Positions 8,342-15,971 of a DNA stretch of 52,772 nucleotides are shown piece after piece. The DNA is taken from assembly GCA_030681895.1 (NCBI GenBank), contig JAUXRI010000164.1:1-52772 (forward strand). Direction: 5' to 3'. Position numbers and translations under genes: made by a program. This DNA is from Myxococcales bacterium. Its GTDB lineage: Bacteria; Myxococcota; Myxococcia; Myxococcales; Myxococcaceae. The notes below the pieces were generated by a model. It searched no databases. It was given only the letters and a program-made list of their open reading frames with translations, and was not told the origin of the DNA. The stretch's first letter is position 1. The number at the start of each line of letters is the position of its first letter.

Positions 8342-9556
8342 TCAGCGACTGACGACGACCGGCGCGAGCAGCACGGGCTTCACTTCCGGCCCGGTGTAGG
8401 CGAGCTGCTTCGCCGCGAACGGCGCGAGCAGGAAGAAGCGTAAGCGAGCCTCGACCTTCACCGTCTGAGCCGGCACCTTCCAACGCACCTCGCGCTTCTC
8501 GGCGGGCGTGAGGCGGTTGTCGCGCACCTGCTTCGCCGCGAACGGCGCGAGCGAAGGCTTGCCCTCGGCGTCGACGTAGCCCCGATTGAACACCGCCTCG
8601 GGGTGATCCTTCATCGGGTCGCTGGTGATGTTCCGGCCCAGCTCTTTGCCATTCGCGTCGAGCGCACGGAGATCGAGCATCGCGACTCGCGCTGGGAAGC
8701 CCGTCGGGAAGCCATGCGGCGAGGTGTTCTCGAGCACCGAGATGACGGCGTCACCATCGAAGCGGCCCGAGAGCTTCACGGCATCGTCGAGCAGGCCAGG
8801 CGCTCCCAGCCGGTGCTGTTGATGCGGCCCCGAGAACCGGTGGCTGCGGTGCTTCGCGCGGGTGGTGACGGCGCCCGACGCGCCTTCCACCTCGGCCATG
8901 TGGCAGCTGGTGCACGAGCGCCCGTCCTTCGAGGCGACGTACTCGGGCCCCGTGGTGCAGGTCCCGACGCCGGCAGCGTTGGTCTCTTCTCCATGACAGG
9001 CGAGGCACAGCGAGGTGCCCTCCACCAGCGCGGGGAGCGCCGCACCGGTCGCGTGCAGCGGCGCCGTTCCGTTCACGATGTCGTGCGGGCCCCGGAAGGT
9101 CTTCTCAGGCCCGACGACGAGCGCAGCAATGCCCTTGAGCCCCTCACCAGACCGCACGCCGTCGAGCTGGTGACAGGTCGAACAGGTGACGCCAGCGCGC
9201 GCGGCCTTCGAATCGAAGTCCTTCGTGTCGCGCGGGGAGTGACAGGTCGCACAGGCACCGGCGATCTGCGGGCCCTGCTTCGCGAGGCGCATCGTTCGCA
9301 TCGACCCGTACAGCGCATCGTTGGCGTGGTGCGCACGGCTGTGCAGGCTCTCCTGGAACTCGGCGACCACCTGCGCGTGACACGGTTGGCAGGTGGCTGG
9401 GTCGTCAGCGTCGAGGGTGATGCCGGCAGCGAGCGCGGCGGCGACCTCGTTCACCTTCACGGCAGGCGGCGTCGGGGTGGTTGGCGTCGCGCCCGTCGTC
9501 CGGGTGGACTGGCAGCCCAGGGTCGCCAGCAACAGGGTCAGCAGCGTGGTTCGCAT
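8342..9556 (-). CDS. Pentahaem c-type cytochrome lipoprotein (cytochrome c554-like)
   Basis: Start ATG 9556 gives 404 residues; the frame extends upstream to 9700 but that overlaps the divergent gene. MRTTLLTLLLATLGC is a lipoprotein signal. Five CXXCH haem-attachment motifs are present: CQPCH (56-60), CATCH (102-106), CSTCH (125-129), CLACH (184-188) and CTSCH (215-219), with extra His-rich segments (HSRAHH, HRSHRFSGPHQQHR) that could supply distal ligands. The spacing and the 'CQPCHAQVVAEFQESLHSRA' start recall the cytochrome c554/NrfB-like multihaem group. The C-terminal ~170 residues are haem-free and beta-rich. It likely carries electrons at the outer membrane or periplasm; the partner is not in the window. 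Confidence 0.92.
   Translation of the reverse strand: MRTTLLTLLLATLGCQSTRTTGATPTTPTPPAVKVNEVAAALAAGITLDADDPATCQPCHAQVVAEFQESLHSRAHHANDALYGSMRTMRLAKQGPQIAGACATCHSPRDTKDFDSKAARAGVTCSTCHQLDGVRSGEGLKGIAALVVGPEKTFRGPHDIVNGTAPLHATGAALPALVEGTSLCLACHGEETNAAGVGTCTTGPEYVASKDGRSCTSCHMAEVEGASGAVTTRAKHRSHRFSGPHQQHRLGAPGLLDDAVKLSGRFDGDAVISVLENTSPHGFPTGFPARVAMLDLRALDANGKELGRNITSDPMKDHPEAVFNRGYVDAEGKPSLAPFAAKQVRDNRLTPAEKREVRWKVPAQTVKVEARLRFFLLAPFAAKQLAYTGPEVKPVLLAPVVVSR
8405..8552. repeat. 25-base in-frame direct repeat inside the cytochrome gene
   Basis: The same 25 bases occur at 8405-8429 and 8528-8552, 123 bases apart, hence in frame. Both copies encode the octapeptide LAPFAAKQ near the C-terminus of the pentahaem cytochrome. 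The identity at DNA level suggests a recent local duplication or gene conversion. Confidence 0.85.
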
Positions 9557-9608
9557 GGCGATTTGAGCTCCGAGACACGGGAACGGTTCAGCGATAGCAC
9601 TTGTCGCG

Positions 9609-11222
9609 ATGCCCTGGTTCGTCTGGTTGCCGCTCTCCGTGATGGTGCTGTTCGTCGTCGGCTGGTTCCTCGGCCCGCCTGTCTTGCGGAGCCTCATCAA
9701 GTCGCGCCTGCAGAACTACCGAATCCCGGTGAACACCGTCGACTCGTCGCTCCCTGCGACGCTCACCTCACCCCGCCGCGTGGCCGTGCTCGGCGGCGGC
9801 GTCGCAGGCCTCACCGCCGCCATCACGCTCGCGCGCCGCGGCTTTCAGGTCGAGGTCTTCGAGGCCAACCCGTACCTCGGCGGCAAGCTCGGCAGCTGGA
9901 AGGTCGAGCTCGCGCCCGGAGAACACGCGTGGGTCAGCCACGGCTTTCACGCGTTCTTCGCGAACTACTACAACCTCGATCGGTTCCTCGGCTCGATGGG
10001 CCTGCGCACCGGGTTCCAGAGCATCGGGGAGTACGTCATCCTCGGCACCACCGGCGCGCAGGTGCGCTTCGGCAAGCTCGACACCACGCCGGTGCTCAAC
10101 CTCATCGCGCTCGCGAGGGCTGGCGTGTACCGCTTCCGCGACGTGCTCAAGGCGCCGGCCCGCGACCTGTTTGGCGTCTTCCTCGAGTACGACGCGAAAG
10201 AGACGTTCGAGCGCTACGACAAGGTCTCGTTCGCCGACTTCGATCGCCTCACGCAATTGCCGCCCGGCCTCAAGCTCGCCTTCAACACGTTCGCGCGCGC
10301 GTTCTTCTCCGACGAGGACAAGCTCTCGCTGGCGGAGCTGATCAAGTCGTTCCACTTCTACTACCTGAGCCAGGACGGCGGGCTCGTGTACGAGTACCCC
10401 GTGCACGACTACGAGCCGGCGTTCCTCGCGCCGATGCGGGCCGAGCTCGAGAAGCACGGCGCGAAGGTGCACCTGTCGACGAAGGTGAGCTCGCTGGTGA
10501 AGTCGGGCGACGGCTTCACGGTGAACGGCGCCGCGTTCGATCGCGTGGTGCTCTCGACCGACATCGTGGGCGCGCGGAGCATCATGACCGCCGCGACTGG
10601 AGTGCCCGACGAGGTGAAGGCCCGCTTCGAGGCGCTGGTGCCGGGGCAGCGGTACGCCGTTCTCCGCGTGTGGATCGACAAGGACGTTCGCGAGGGCTAC
10701 CCGCCGTTCGTCATCACCGACCGCGTGAAGGTGCTCGACGCGTTCACCACGTACCATCGCTTCGAACAGGAAGCGGCCGAGTGGACGAAGAAGCACGGCG
10801 GCGCGGTGCTCGAGCTCCACTGCTACGCGGTGCCCGAGGGCATGACGCCTGACGAGGTGAAGCAGGCGCTGCTCGACGAGCTGGTGCAGTTCTTCCCCGA
10901 GTTGAAGGGCTACACGCTGAAGCACGAGGTGTTTCAGCTCAACCGCAACTTCACTGCGTTCCATCTCGGCATGAGCGCCCATCGACCAGAGACCGAGAGC
11001 GGCGTGGCAGGGCTCTTGTGCGCGGGTGACTGGGTGAAGTTGCCCTTCCCGGCCATGCTCCTCGAGGCCGCGTGCGCGAGCGGCTACGTGGCAGCCAACG
11101 CGCTGCTGCGAGAAGCCGGGGTGCGTGAAGAGCTGGTCGAGTCGGTGCCGCTCAAGGGGCTGATGGCTGGCATGCCGCAGCCGCCGGCCCGCAAGCTCCT
11201 CATTCCGGGCGGTGGGAAATGA
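9609..11222 (+). CDS. Membrane-anchored FAD-dependent oxidoreductase (carotenoid/phytoene desaturase-like)
   Basis: A 537-residue protein with an N-terminal membrane segment (WFVWLPLSVMVLFVVGWFLG), a linker, then the ADP-binding fold RVAVLGGGVAGLTAAITLAR and FEANPYLGGKLGSW, and the C-terminal FAD signature GLLCAGDWVKLPFPAMLLEA. This is the layout of the phytoene desaturase/amine oxidase superfamily; related proteins act on carotenoids, squalene derivatives or other isoprenoids. No carotenoid genes flank it, so the substrate is open. Its TGA lies inside the start of the SDR gene (11219), making a coupled two-enzyme unit, which suggests sequential oxidation or reduction of the same lipid. Confidence 0.85.
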   Translation: MPWFVWLPLSVMVLFVVGWFLGPPVLRSLIKSRLQNYRIPVNTVDSSLPATLTSPRRVAVLGGGVAGLTAAITLARRGFQVEVFEANPYLGGKLGSWKVELAPGEHAWVSHGFHAFFANYYNLDRFLGSMGLRTGFQSIGEYVILGTTGAQVRFGKLDTTPVLNLIALARAGVYRFRDVLKAPARDLFGVFLEYDAKETFERYDKVSFADFDRLTQLPPGLKLAFNTFARAFFSDEDKLSLAELIKSFHFYYLSQDGGLVYEYPVHDYEPAFLAPMRAELEKHGAKVHLSTKVSSLVKSGDGFTVNGAAFDRVVLSTDIVGARSIMTAATGVPDEVKARFEALVPGQRYAVLRVWIDKDVREGYPPFVITDRVKVLDAFTTYHRFEQEAAEWTKKHGGAVLELHCYAVPEGMTPDEVKQALLDELVQFFPELKGYTLKHEVFQLNRNFTAFHLGMSAHRPETESGVAGLLCAGDWVKLPFPAMLLEAACASGYVAANALLREAGVREELVESVPLKGLMAGMPQPPARKLLIPGGGK

Positions 11223-12064
11223 TGAAGGGCAAGACGGTGATGATCACCGGCGCCAACACCGGAATCGGGAAAGCCACCGCCGCCGAGCTGGCCCGTCAGG
11301 GCGCGCGCGTGTTCTTCGCCTGCCGCTCGCGCGCGAAGACGATGCCGGTCATCGACGAACTCAAGCGCGCCACGGGGAACCAGGACCTTCACTTCCTCGA
11401 GCTCGACCTCGCCGACCTGTCCCAGGTGAAGGCGTGCGCGACTGCGTGGCTGGCGGCGAACGAGCGCCTCGACGTGCTCGTCAACAACGCCGGGCTCGTG
11501 CGGATTCGTCAGCCGACTGCACAGGGCTTCGAGATGACGTTCGGCGTCTGCCACGTCGGCCACATGCTGCTGACGCTGTTGCTCGAGCCCGCGCTCACCC
11601 GTGCGGCTCCATCGCGAGTCGTCATCGTCGCCAGCCGCGCGCACGAGCGCACCAGCACGCCCATCGACTGCGACGCCGTTCACGGCACCACCAGCTCGTT
11701 CTCAGGCTTCCCTGAGTACAAACGAGCGAAGCTGGCCAACATGCTCTTCATGTTCGCGCTGGCGAGGCGCTGGAAGGACCGCGGCGTTCACGTGTACGGC
11801 CTTCACCCTGGCGTCATCGCGTCGGAGATCTGGCGGGCTGCGCCGACGCCGTTGCGACAGATCGCCATGCTCTTCATGCGAACGCCGGAAGAAGGAGCCC
11901 GCGCCAGCCTGCACTGCGCGATGTCCGCGGCGGCAGGGGCTGAGACGGGTCAGTACTACCACGAAGATGCCTCGCCCCGGCGGCCGAGCCGGCTCGCCCT
12001 GGATGAAGGCGCGCAGGAGACACTCTGGGCCCGCTCGATGGAGTGGCTCAAACCCTGGACGTGA
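11219..12064 (+). CDS. Short-chain dehydrogenase/reductase (retinol dehydrogenase-like)
   Basis: A 281-residue classical-type SDR: cofactor motif TGANTGIG, a DLADLSQV acidic segment, NNAG, a Ser in the IVASRA strand and the catalytic YKRAK (YxxxK). The TGANTGIGKATA and FFACRSR segments are typical of the RDH11-14/WW-oxidoreductase-like branch that prefers NADP(H) and lipophilic alcohols or aldehydes. It begins ATGATG overlapping the stop of the desaturase-like gene, so the second ATG (11222) is an alternative start. The two probably work on the same hydrophobic substrate. Confidence 0.88.
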   Translation: MMKGKTVMITGANTGIGKATAAELARQGARVFFACRSRAKTMPVIDELKRATGNQDLHFLELDLADLSQVKACATAWLAANERLDVLVNNAGLVRIRQPTAQGFEMTFGVCHVGHMLLTLLLEPALTRAAPSRVVIVASRAHERTSTPIDCDAVHGTTSSFSGFPEYKRAKLANMLFMFALARRWKDRGVHVYGLHPGVIASEIWRAAPTPLRQIAMLFMRTPEEGARASLHCAMSAAAGAETGQYYHEDASPRRPSRLALDEGAQETLWARSMEWLKPWT

Positions 12065-12074
12065 GTCTGAACGC

Positions 12075-12398
12075 TCAGTAGCCGCCGTCTTCGACGCAAC
12101 CCGCGTCGCGGTCGGCATCACACGCATCACGTCGCGCGAAGCCGCACTTCCGCTTGCCCTCGGGCGTGTCGATGAGACGGCAGTCACACTGCTCGACGAG
12201 CTCGGCGCACCGCTGGTTGTCTCCCGCCGTCGGCACGAAGGTCGACTCGTTGGTCGCCGCGCGCTGCAGACAGGTGTTGCGATCGTAGCTGCTCGCCTGG
12301 CAGTCGCACTGACGCTCCGACAACTGGCGGCACGGGCTCTTGCAGCCAGACAGACCGGCGACGAAGGCGATGGAGAGGACGACGAGCAGCTGCTTCAT
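12075..12398 (-). CDS. Small cysteine-rich lipoprotein, unknown function
   Basis: ATG 12398 opens a 107-residue protein with a lipoprotein signal (MKQLLVVLSIAFVAGLSGC, lipidated Cys19). The mature part has ten further cysteines (23, 31, 33, 43, 64, 71, 73, 85, 93, 101), including two CDC pairs, and ends DRDAGCVEDGGY. Such density suggests a small disulfide-bonded outer-membrane or secreted module. I do not recognise the family. It converges on the SDR gene with a 10-base gap and lies downstream of the arginase-family gene on the same strand (77 bases between). Confidence 0.75.
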   Translation of the reverse strand: MKQLLVVLSIAFVAGLSGCKSPCRQLSERQCDCQASSYDRNTCLQRAATNESTFVPTAGDNQRCAELVEQCDCRLIDTPEGKRKCGFARRDACDADRDAGCVEDGGY

Positions 12399-12475
12399 GG
12401 GGCGCGCACCCTGCCACAGTCCCGACGGGGAACCGAGTGTTCCGATGACGGCGCAGCCGCGCCTCGATTGCCTCT

Positions 12476-13579
12476 TCAGCCCAGCGCCGCGGCGACGGTC
12501 TCTCGGAAGTAGCGGGCGGCGAGGCCGACGGTGCGGCGCGCACTCTCGGGCGTTCGCGTGAGTGACGGAGCGACCTCCATCACGTCGCCGCCCAGCAGCC
12601 CCACCTCGGCGCCGAGCCTTCGAATCAACGCGCTCACCCAGTCGGGCTCCAGCCCCTCGGGCTCCGGCGTGCCGGTCGCGTCGGCCCAGCGCGCGTCGGT
12701 GCCGTCGATGTCGTTCGAGAAGAGCACGCCCTTCACGCCGGTGGCCCTCACGTGGGCGAGCACGTCGTCGAGGACTCGGTCGGGGTTGTCGAGCACGTCC
12801 TTCGCCCAGAACTGGCGCACGCCGGTCGACGTCTCCCAGTGCTCTTGCGTGCGGGCGGTCGCGCGAATGCCGACCTGCGTGAGACGGCCCTGGCGCCCGA
12901 GCACCTCGTTGGCGTGCCAGCTCCACGTGGCGAAGCAGTACTTCACGCCGAGGCGATGCTGCAGCAGGTCGGTGTGCGCGTCTGACTGCACGATGCCCCA
13001 GGGCTCGCCACCGCGGGCGTGGTGGAGCGGGCGAACGACGGGCCACGCCGTCGAGTGATCGCCGCCGAGCGTGAAGGGCTTGAGGGCCGGGTTCAGCAGG
13101 AACAGCAGCTCCCACGCGCGTTCGGCGATCGAGAGCGGCGACACGGGCAGCGTCGCGGCACCGGGTACGCCCGGGTAGAGCGCGGCGCGGCTCGTCTCGA
13201 GCTGCTCGACCGAGAGCATGTCGTCGTGGAGCAACTGCGGCACCACGAAGACGTCGCCGACATCCACCAGACCGAGCGCGTCGAGTCTGTCAGGCCAGTC
13301 GGCCTCGTCCTCCAGCAGCCGTGAACGAATCGCCTGCGGCCCGAGGTTGGCGCCACGCTGAAACCCGGCCCCGACGTCAGACGGAATTCCCATCATCACG
13401 CCGCGCCCCGAGGCCACCTTCTCGAGGTTGCGACGAAACGCGTGGCTCACCTCGCTGTCGGTCGACACGCGGTACAGCGAGCGCTGCAGCGCCTGCTGCT
13501 CGGCCTTGCCCGTCGACACCAGGTAGAGCCCCGCGCCGGCAGGCTTGAGGATGGTGGCGAGCTCGTCGATCGGCGTCAT
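12476..13579 (-). CDS. Arginase/agmatinase/formiminoglutamase-family ureohydrolase
   Basis: ATG 13579 gives 367 residues. The binuclear manganese site is intact: GGDHS (His175), SDAHTD (Asp200, His202, Asp204) and SNDIDGTD (Asp290, Asp292), with the GTPEPEG loop. The family hydrolyses guanidino groups of arginine, agmatine, guanidinobutyrate or formiminoglutamate. It has an N-terminal extension of ~60 residues before VMMGIPSDVGAGFQRGANLG, and the substrate-loop segments differ from arginase, so the exact substrate is open. The region upstream to 13761 (divergent from the LigD-like gene) has no gene. Confidence 0.88.
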   Translation of the reverse strand: MTPIDELATILKPAGAGLYLVSTGKAEQQALQRSLYRVSTDSEVSHAFRRNLEKVASGRGVMMGIPSDVGAGFQRGANLGPQAIRSRLLEDEADWPDRLDALGLVDVGDVFVVPQLLHDDMLSVEQLETSRAALYPGVPGAATLPVSPLSIAERAWELLFLLNPALKPFTLGGDHSTAWPVVRPLHHARGGEPWGIVQSDAHTDLLQHRLGVKYCFATWSWHANEVLGRQGRLTQVGIRATARTQEHWETSTGVRQFWAKDVLDNPDRVLDDVLAHVRATGVKGVLFSNDIDGTDARWADATGTPEPEGLEPDWVSALIRRLGAEVGLLGGDVMEVAPSLTRTPESARRTVGLAARYFRETVAAALG

Positions 13580-13761
13580 GGGACACCCGTCATGCCGCGA
13601 TGGCGACGAGGCCACAAGCGCGCCTCCGATGCGATGCGCACCGCACGCGTTCGACACATCGTGGTCTGGGTTCGCGCTTGCCCCGCCGACTGACGGTGGA
13701 ATCAGGAGGCACACGCGTGCTGCCAACTCGCCTCGACTCTCGACAGGGCTAGCCTGCGCTC

Positions 13762-15249
13762 GTGGCCGGTCGCCGACGAGAACGCGCTGAACAGCCAGCC
13801 GGGTGGACTGCGTGGAAGCTCGCCGCGCGCTATCGCGTGACCGGGCTGCGCGAGGGCCGCGTCGAAGACCTGGGGAGCGATGCAGCTCCGTGGCAGCTCG
13901 AGGTCGCGTGGGATGGCCATCGCGTCGTCGTCGCAAAGGCAGCGGGAGAGGTGCGCCTCTTCGCCGACGACCTGCGTGAGTGGACGGCGCCGTGTCAGAA
14001 CCTCGCGCTCACCGTGCGCGATCTGCCGGTCGAGAGCGTGGTCCTCACGGGAACGCTCTGTGTGCTCGACGCAGAAGGCCGCCCCGACTTCGAGGCGCTC
14101 AAGCGCCGAATCACGAAAGGAGCGGGCCCGGCGCCGGTGCTCATGGTGTCTGACGTGCTCTTCCTCGACGACGTCGAGCTCACCGGCGTCGATGACCGAC
14201 GCAGCCGCCTCCCGCCACTCACCGCGCCGCTCATCTGGTCCGACGTCCTCGAGGGCGCTCCGGCCGAGGTGCTCGCGCGCGTCAGACACCTCGCGCTCCC
14301 CGGCGTCATCGCGCGTCGCACGGCCGGAGACTCGTTGGTCCTCAGCGCCGGGCCTGCGCCACTTCCGCTCCGTCGTTCGCTCTCGACGCCACCGAAGCTC
14401 ACCAGTCCCGACAAGGTGATGTTCCCTCGTGACGGCGTCTGCAAACGCGACGTCATCGAGTGGTACCGCGAGATCGCGCCGGTGCTGCTTCCTCACCTGC
14501 GTGGCCGGCCGGTCGTCGCCCAGCGCTGGCCTGACGGCATCGACGACTTCACCTGGTACCAACATCGCCCACCACCGCGCGCACCCGACTACCTCGACGC
14601 GGCGACCATCGACGACGACCGGCGGCTCCTCATCGGCAACGTCGACGCGCTGCTGTGGATGGTGAATCAGGCAGCCCTCACGTTTCACACCTGGTCGACG
14701 CGGGTCGGCTCGCTGCTCGAGCCCGACTGGGCGGTCATCGATCTCGACCCCGGCCGATCGACGTCGTGGCCCCAGGTGATCGAGATCGCCACCGCCGTAC
14801 GCCGCCTGCTCGAGCTCCTCGAGGTCGACAGCGTGGTGAAGACGAGTGGCCAGAAGGGCCTGCACATTCTCGTTCCGCTCGCGGCGCAGCAGAGCCTCGA
14901 CGACGCGCACCGGTTCGCCGAAGGCGTCTGCGCGATGGTGGCGAAGCTGGTGCCGGACCTCGTGAGCCTGTCGCACGACGAGAAGGAGCGACGCGGCCGG
15001 CTCTTCCTCGACCACCTGCAGAACTTCCGCGGCAAGACGCTGGTCGCGCCGTACTCTTTGCGCGCCGTCGATGGCGCTCCGGTGTCGACGCCGCTGTCGT
15101 GGGACGAGGTGACGCCGGCGCTCGACCCGAAGACCTTCTCTCGAACGGTCGTGCTCCAGCGCCTCACCGAGCGTGGCGACCTCTTCGAGCGGGCGTTGCA
15201 GGGACGCGTGGTGTTGTCCGGTCCCCTCGCGCGGCTCGCCGGCCGTTAG
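13762..15249 (+). CDS. LigD-type primase-polymerase (PolDom) fused to degenerate ATP-ligase domain
   Basis: A 495-residue protein from GTG 13762. Residues ~210-495 are a LigD polymerase domain: LTSPDKVMFP, WYREIAPVLLPHLRGRP, the metal-binding DLDP (Asp327, Asp329), KTSGQKGLHI (358-369), and FLDHLQNFRGKTLVAPYS with the third acid Asp417. In LigD this domain adds nucleotides during Ku-dependent end joining. Residues ~44-200 align in order with the LigD adenylating domain, but the nucleophilic Lys of motif I is Ala49 (EVAWDG), motif III reads TGTL instead of DGE, motif IV reads LPGVIARR, and motif V and the OB fold are absent. So the polymerase should be active and the ligase not. No ku or complete ligase gene is in the window. 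It converges on plsC with a 4-base overlap of stop codons. Confidence 0.88.
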   Translation: MAGRRRERAEQPAGWTAWKLAARYRVTGLREGRVEDLGSDAAPWQLEVAWDGHRVVVAKAAGEVRLFADDLREWTAPCQNLALTVRDLPVESVVLTGTLCVLDAEGRPDFEALKRRITKGAGPAPVLMVSDVLFLDDVELTGVDDRRSRLPPLTAPLIWSDVLEGAPAEVLARVRHLALPGVIARRTAGDSLVLSAGPAPLPLRRSLSTPPKLTSPDKVMFPRDGVCKRDVIEWYREIAPVLLPHLRGRPVVAQRWPDGIDDFTWYQHRPPPRAPDYLDAATIDDDRRLLIGNVDALLWMVNQAALTFHTWSTRVGSLLEPDWAVIDLDPGRSTSWPQVIEIATAVRRLLELLEVDSVVKTSGQKGLHILVPLAAQQSLDDAHRFAEGVCAMVAKLVPDLVSLSHDEKERRGRLFLDHLQNFRGKTLVAPYSLRAVDGAPVSTPLSWDEVTPALDPKTFSRTVVLQRLTERGDLFERALQGRVVLSGPLARLAGR

Positions 15250-15971
15250 ATGGCCGGCAACATCGCGTTGGCCTCGTCGAGCAGCTTCGCCACGGCGTCG
15301 TGCGCCTCGAGCGTCAACGACTCCCGCGCTTCGACGCCGAGCCCCTTCGTCTCGAAGGGCTTCCCAATCACCAGTGCCGCGGGCTTCGGGCGAATGGCCA
15401 CCGTGCCCTTGGGCAGAATCGCGTACGTGCCGGCGATCGCCGCGGGCACCAACGGCACCTGCGCCTCGAGCGCCATGATGGCCGCGCCCTTCTTGAACGG
15501 CTTGAGCACGCCGTCGTCGCTCCGAGTTCCTTCCGCGAAGAAGACGACGCTGACGCGGTTGCGCACGTGGGCCGCGGCGTCCTTGAGGCGCTGCTTGTCG
15601 CCATCGCCACCCGTTCGATCGACGAACACGTTGCCAGCCCGCTCGAGCGCGTAGCCGAACACCGGCACCCGCCGCAGTTGCTGCTTGGCGACGAAGCGCA
15701 TGTGCCGGCGAATGTGACGAAACAGCACCATCGCGTCGAAGTTCGACTGGTGGTTCACGGCCAGCACGAAGTTCCCCGGCGGCAGGTTCTCGAGGCCACG
15801 ACACGCCGTCCGCACACCCGAGACGCGCAGGGTCGAGTCGGCCCACACCTGGAGGATGGGATCGGGCGCGCGCTCATCGAGGAAGGTCAGCGCGCTCACC
15901 GCGGCCGAGGCGGTGCCCGTCAGGCCGACCACACCCACGCCCGACACCAGCGTTCTCAAGAGCTCGTTCAC
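15246..15971 (-). CDS. plsC: 1-acyl-sn-glycerol-3-phosphate acyltransferase (PlsC family)
   Basis: A 241-residue protein with the acyltransferase block I NHQSNFD (HX4D) and block III FFAEGTRSDDG, followed by KKGAAIMALEAQVPLVPAAI. It has a hydrophobic N-terminal segment (LVSGVGVVGLTGTASAAVSALTF in part) that can anchor it in the inner membrane. The reaction is transfer of an acyl chain to lysophosphatidic acid in phospholipid synthesis. The ATG overlaps the stop of epmA by 4 bases, so the two are translationally coupled, an odd pairing. Other PlsC-like acyltransferases with different acceptors exist, so the precise substrate is likely but not proven. Confidence 0.9.
   Translation of the reverse strand: MNELLRTLVSGVGVVGLTGTASAAVSALTFLDERAPDPILQVWADSTLRVSGVRTACRGLENLPPGNFVLAVNHQSNFDAMVLFRHIRRHMRFVAKQQLRRVPVFGYALERAGNVFVDRTGGDGDKQRLKDAAAHVRNRVSVVFFAEGTRSDDGVLKPFKKGAAIMALEAQVPLVPAAIAGTYAILPKGTVAIRPKPAALVIGKPFETKGLGVEARESLTLEAHDAVAKLLDEANAMLPAI

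Noticed and set aside
9557..9700. Upstream extension of the cytochrome reading frame (start at 9700)
   Set aside because: It overlaps the divergent desaturase-like gene and lacks coding character; ATG 9556 gives a proper lipoprotein signal.
8603..10852. 749-residue open frame on the plus strand across the cytochrome and desaturase genes
   Set aside because: High-GC shadow; the cytochrome CXXCH sites and the FAD motif in other frames are decisive.
13702..15846. 714-residue open frame on the minus strand opposite the LigD-like gene and overlapping plsC
   Set aside because: Arg/Val/Glu/His-rich sequence without motifs; both genes it overlaps have clear catalytic signatures.
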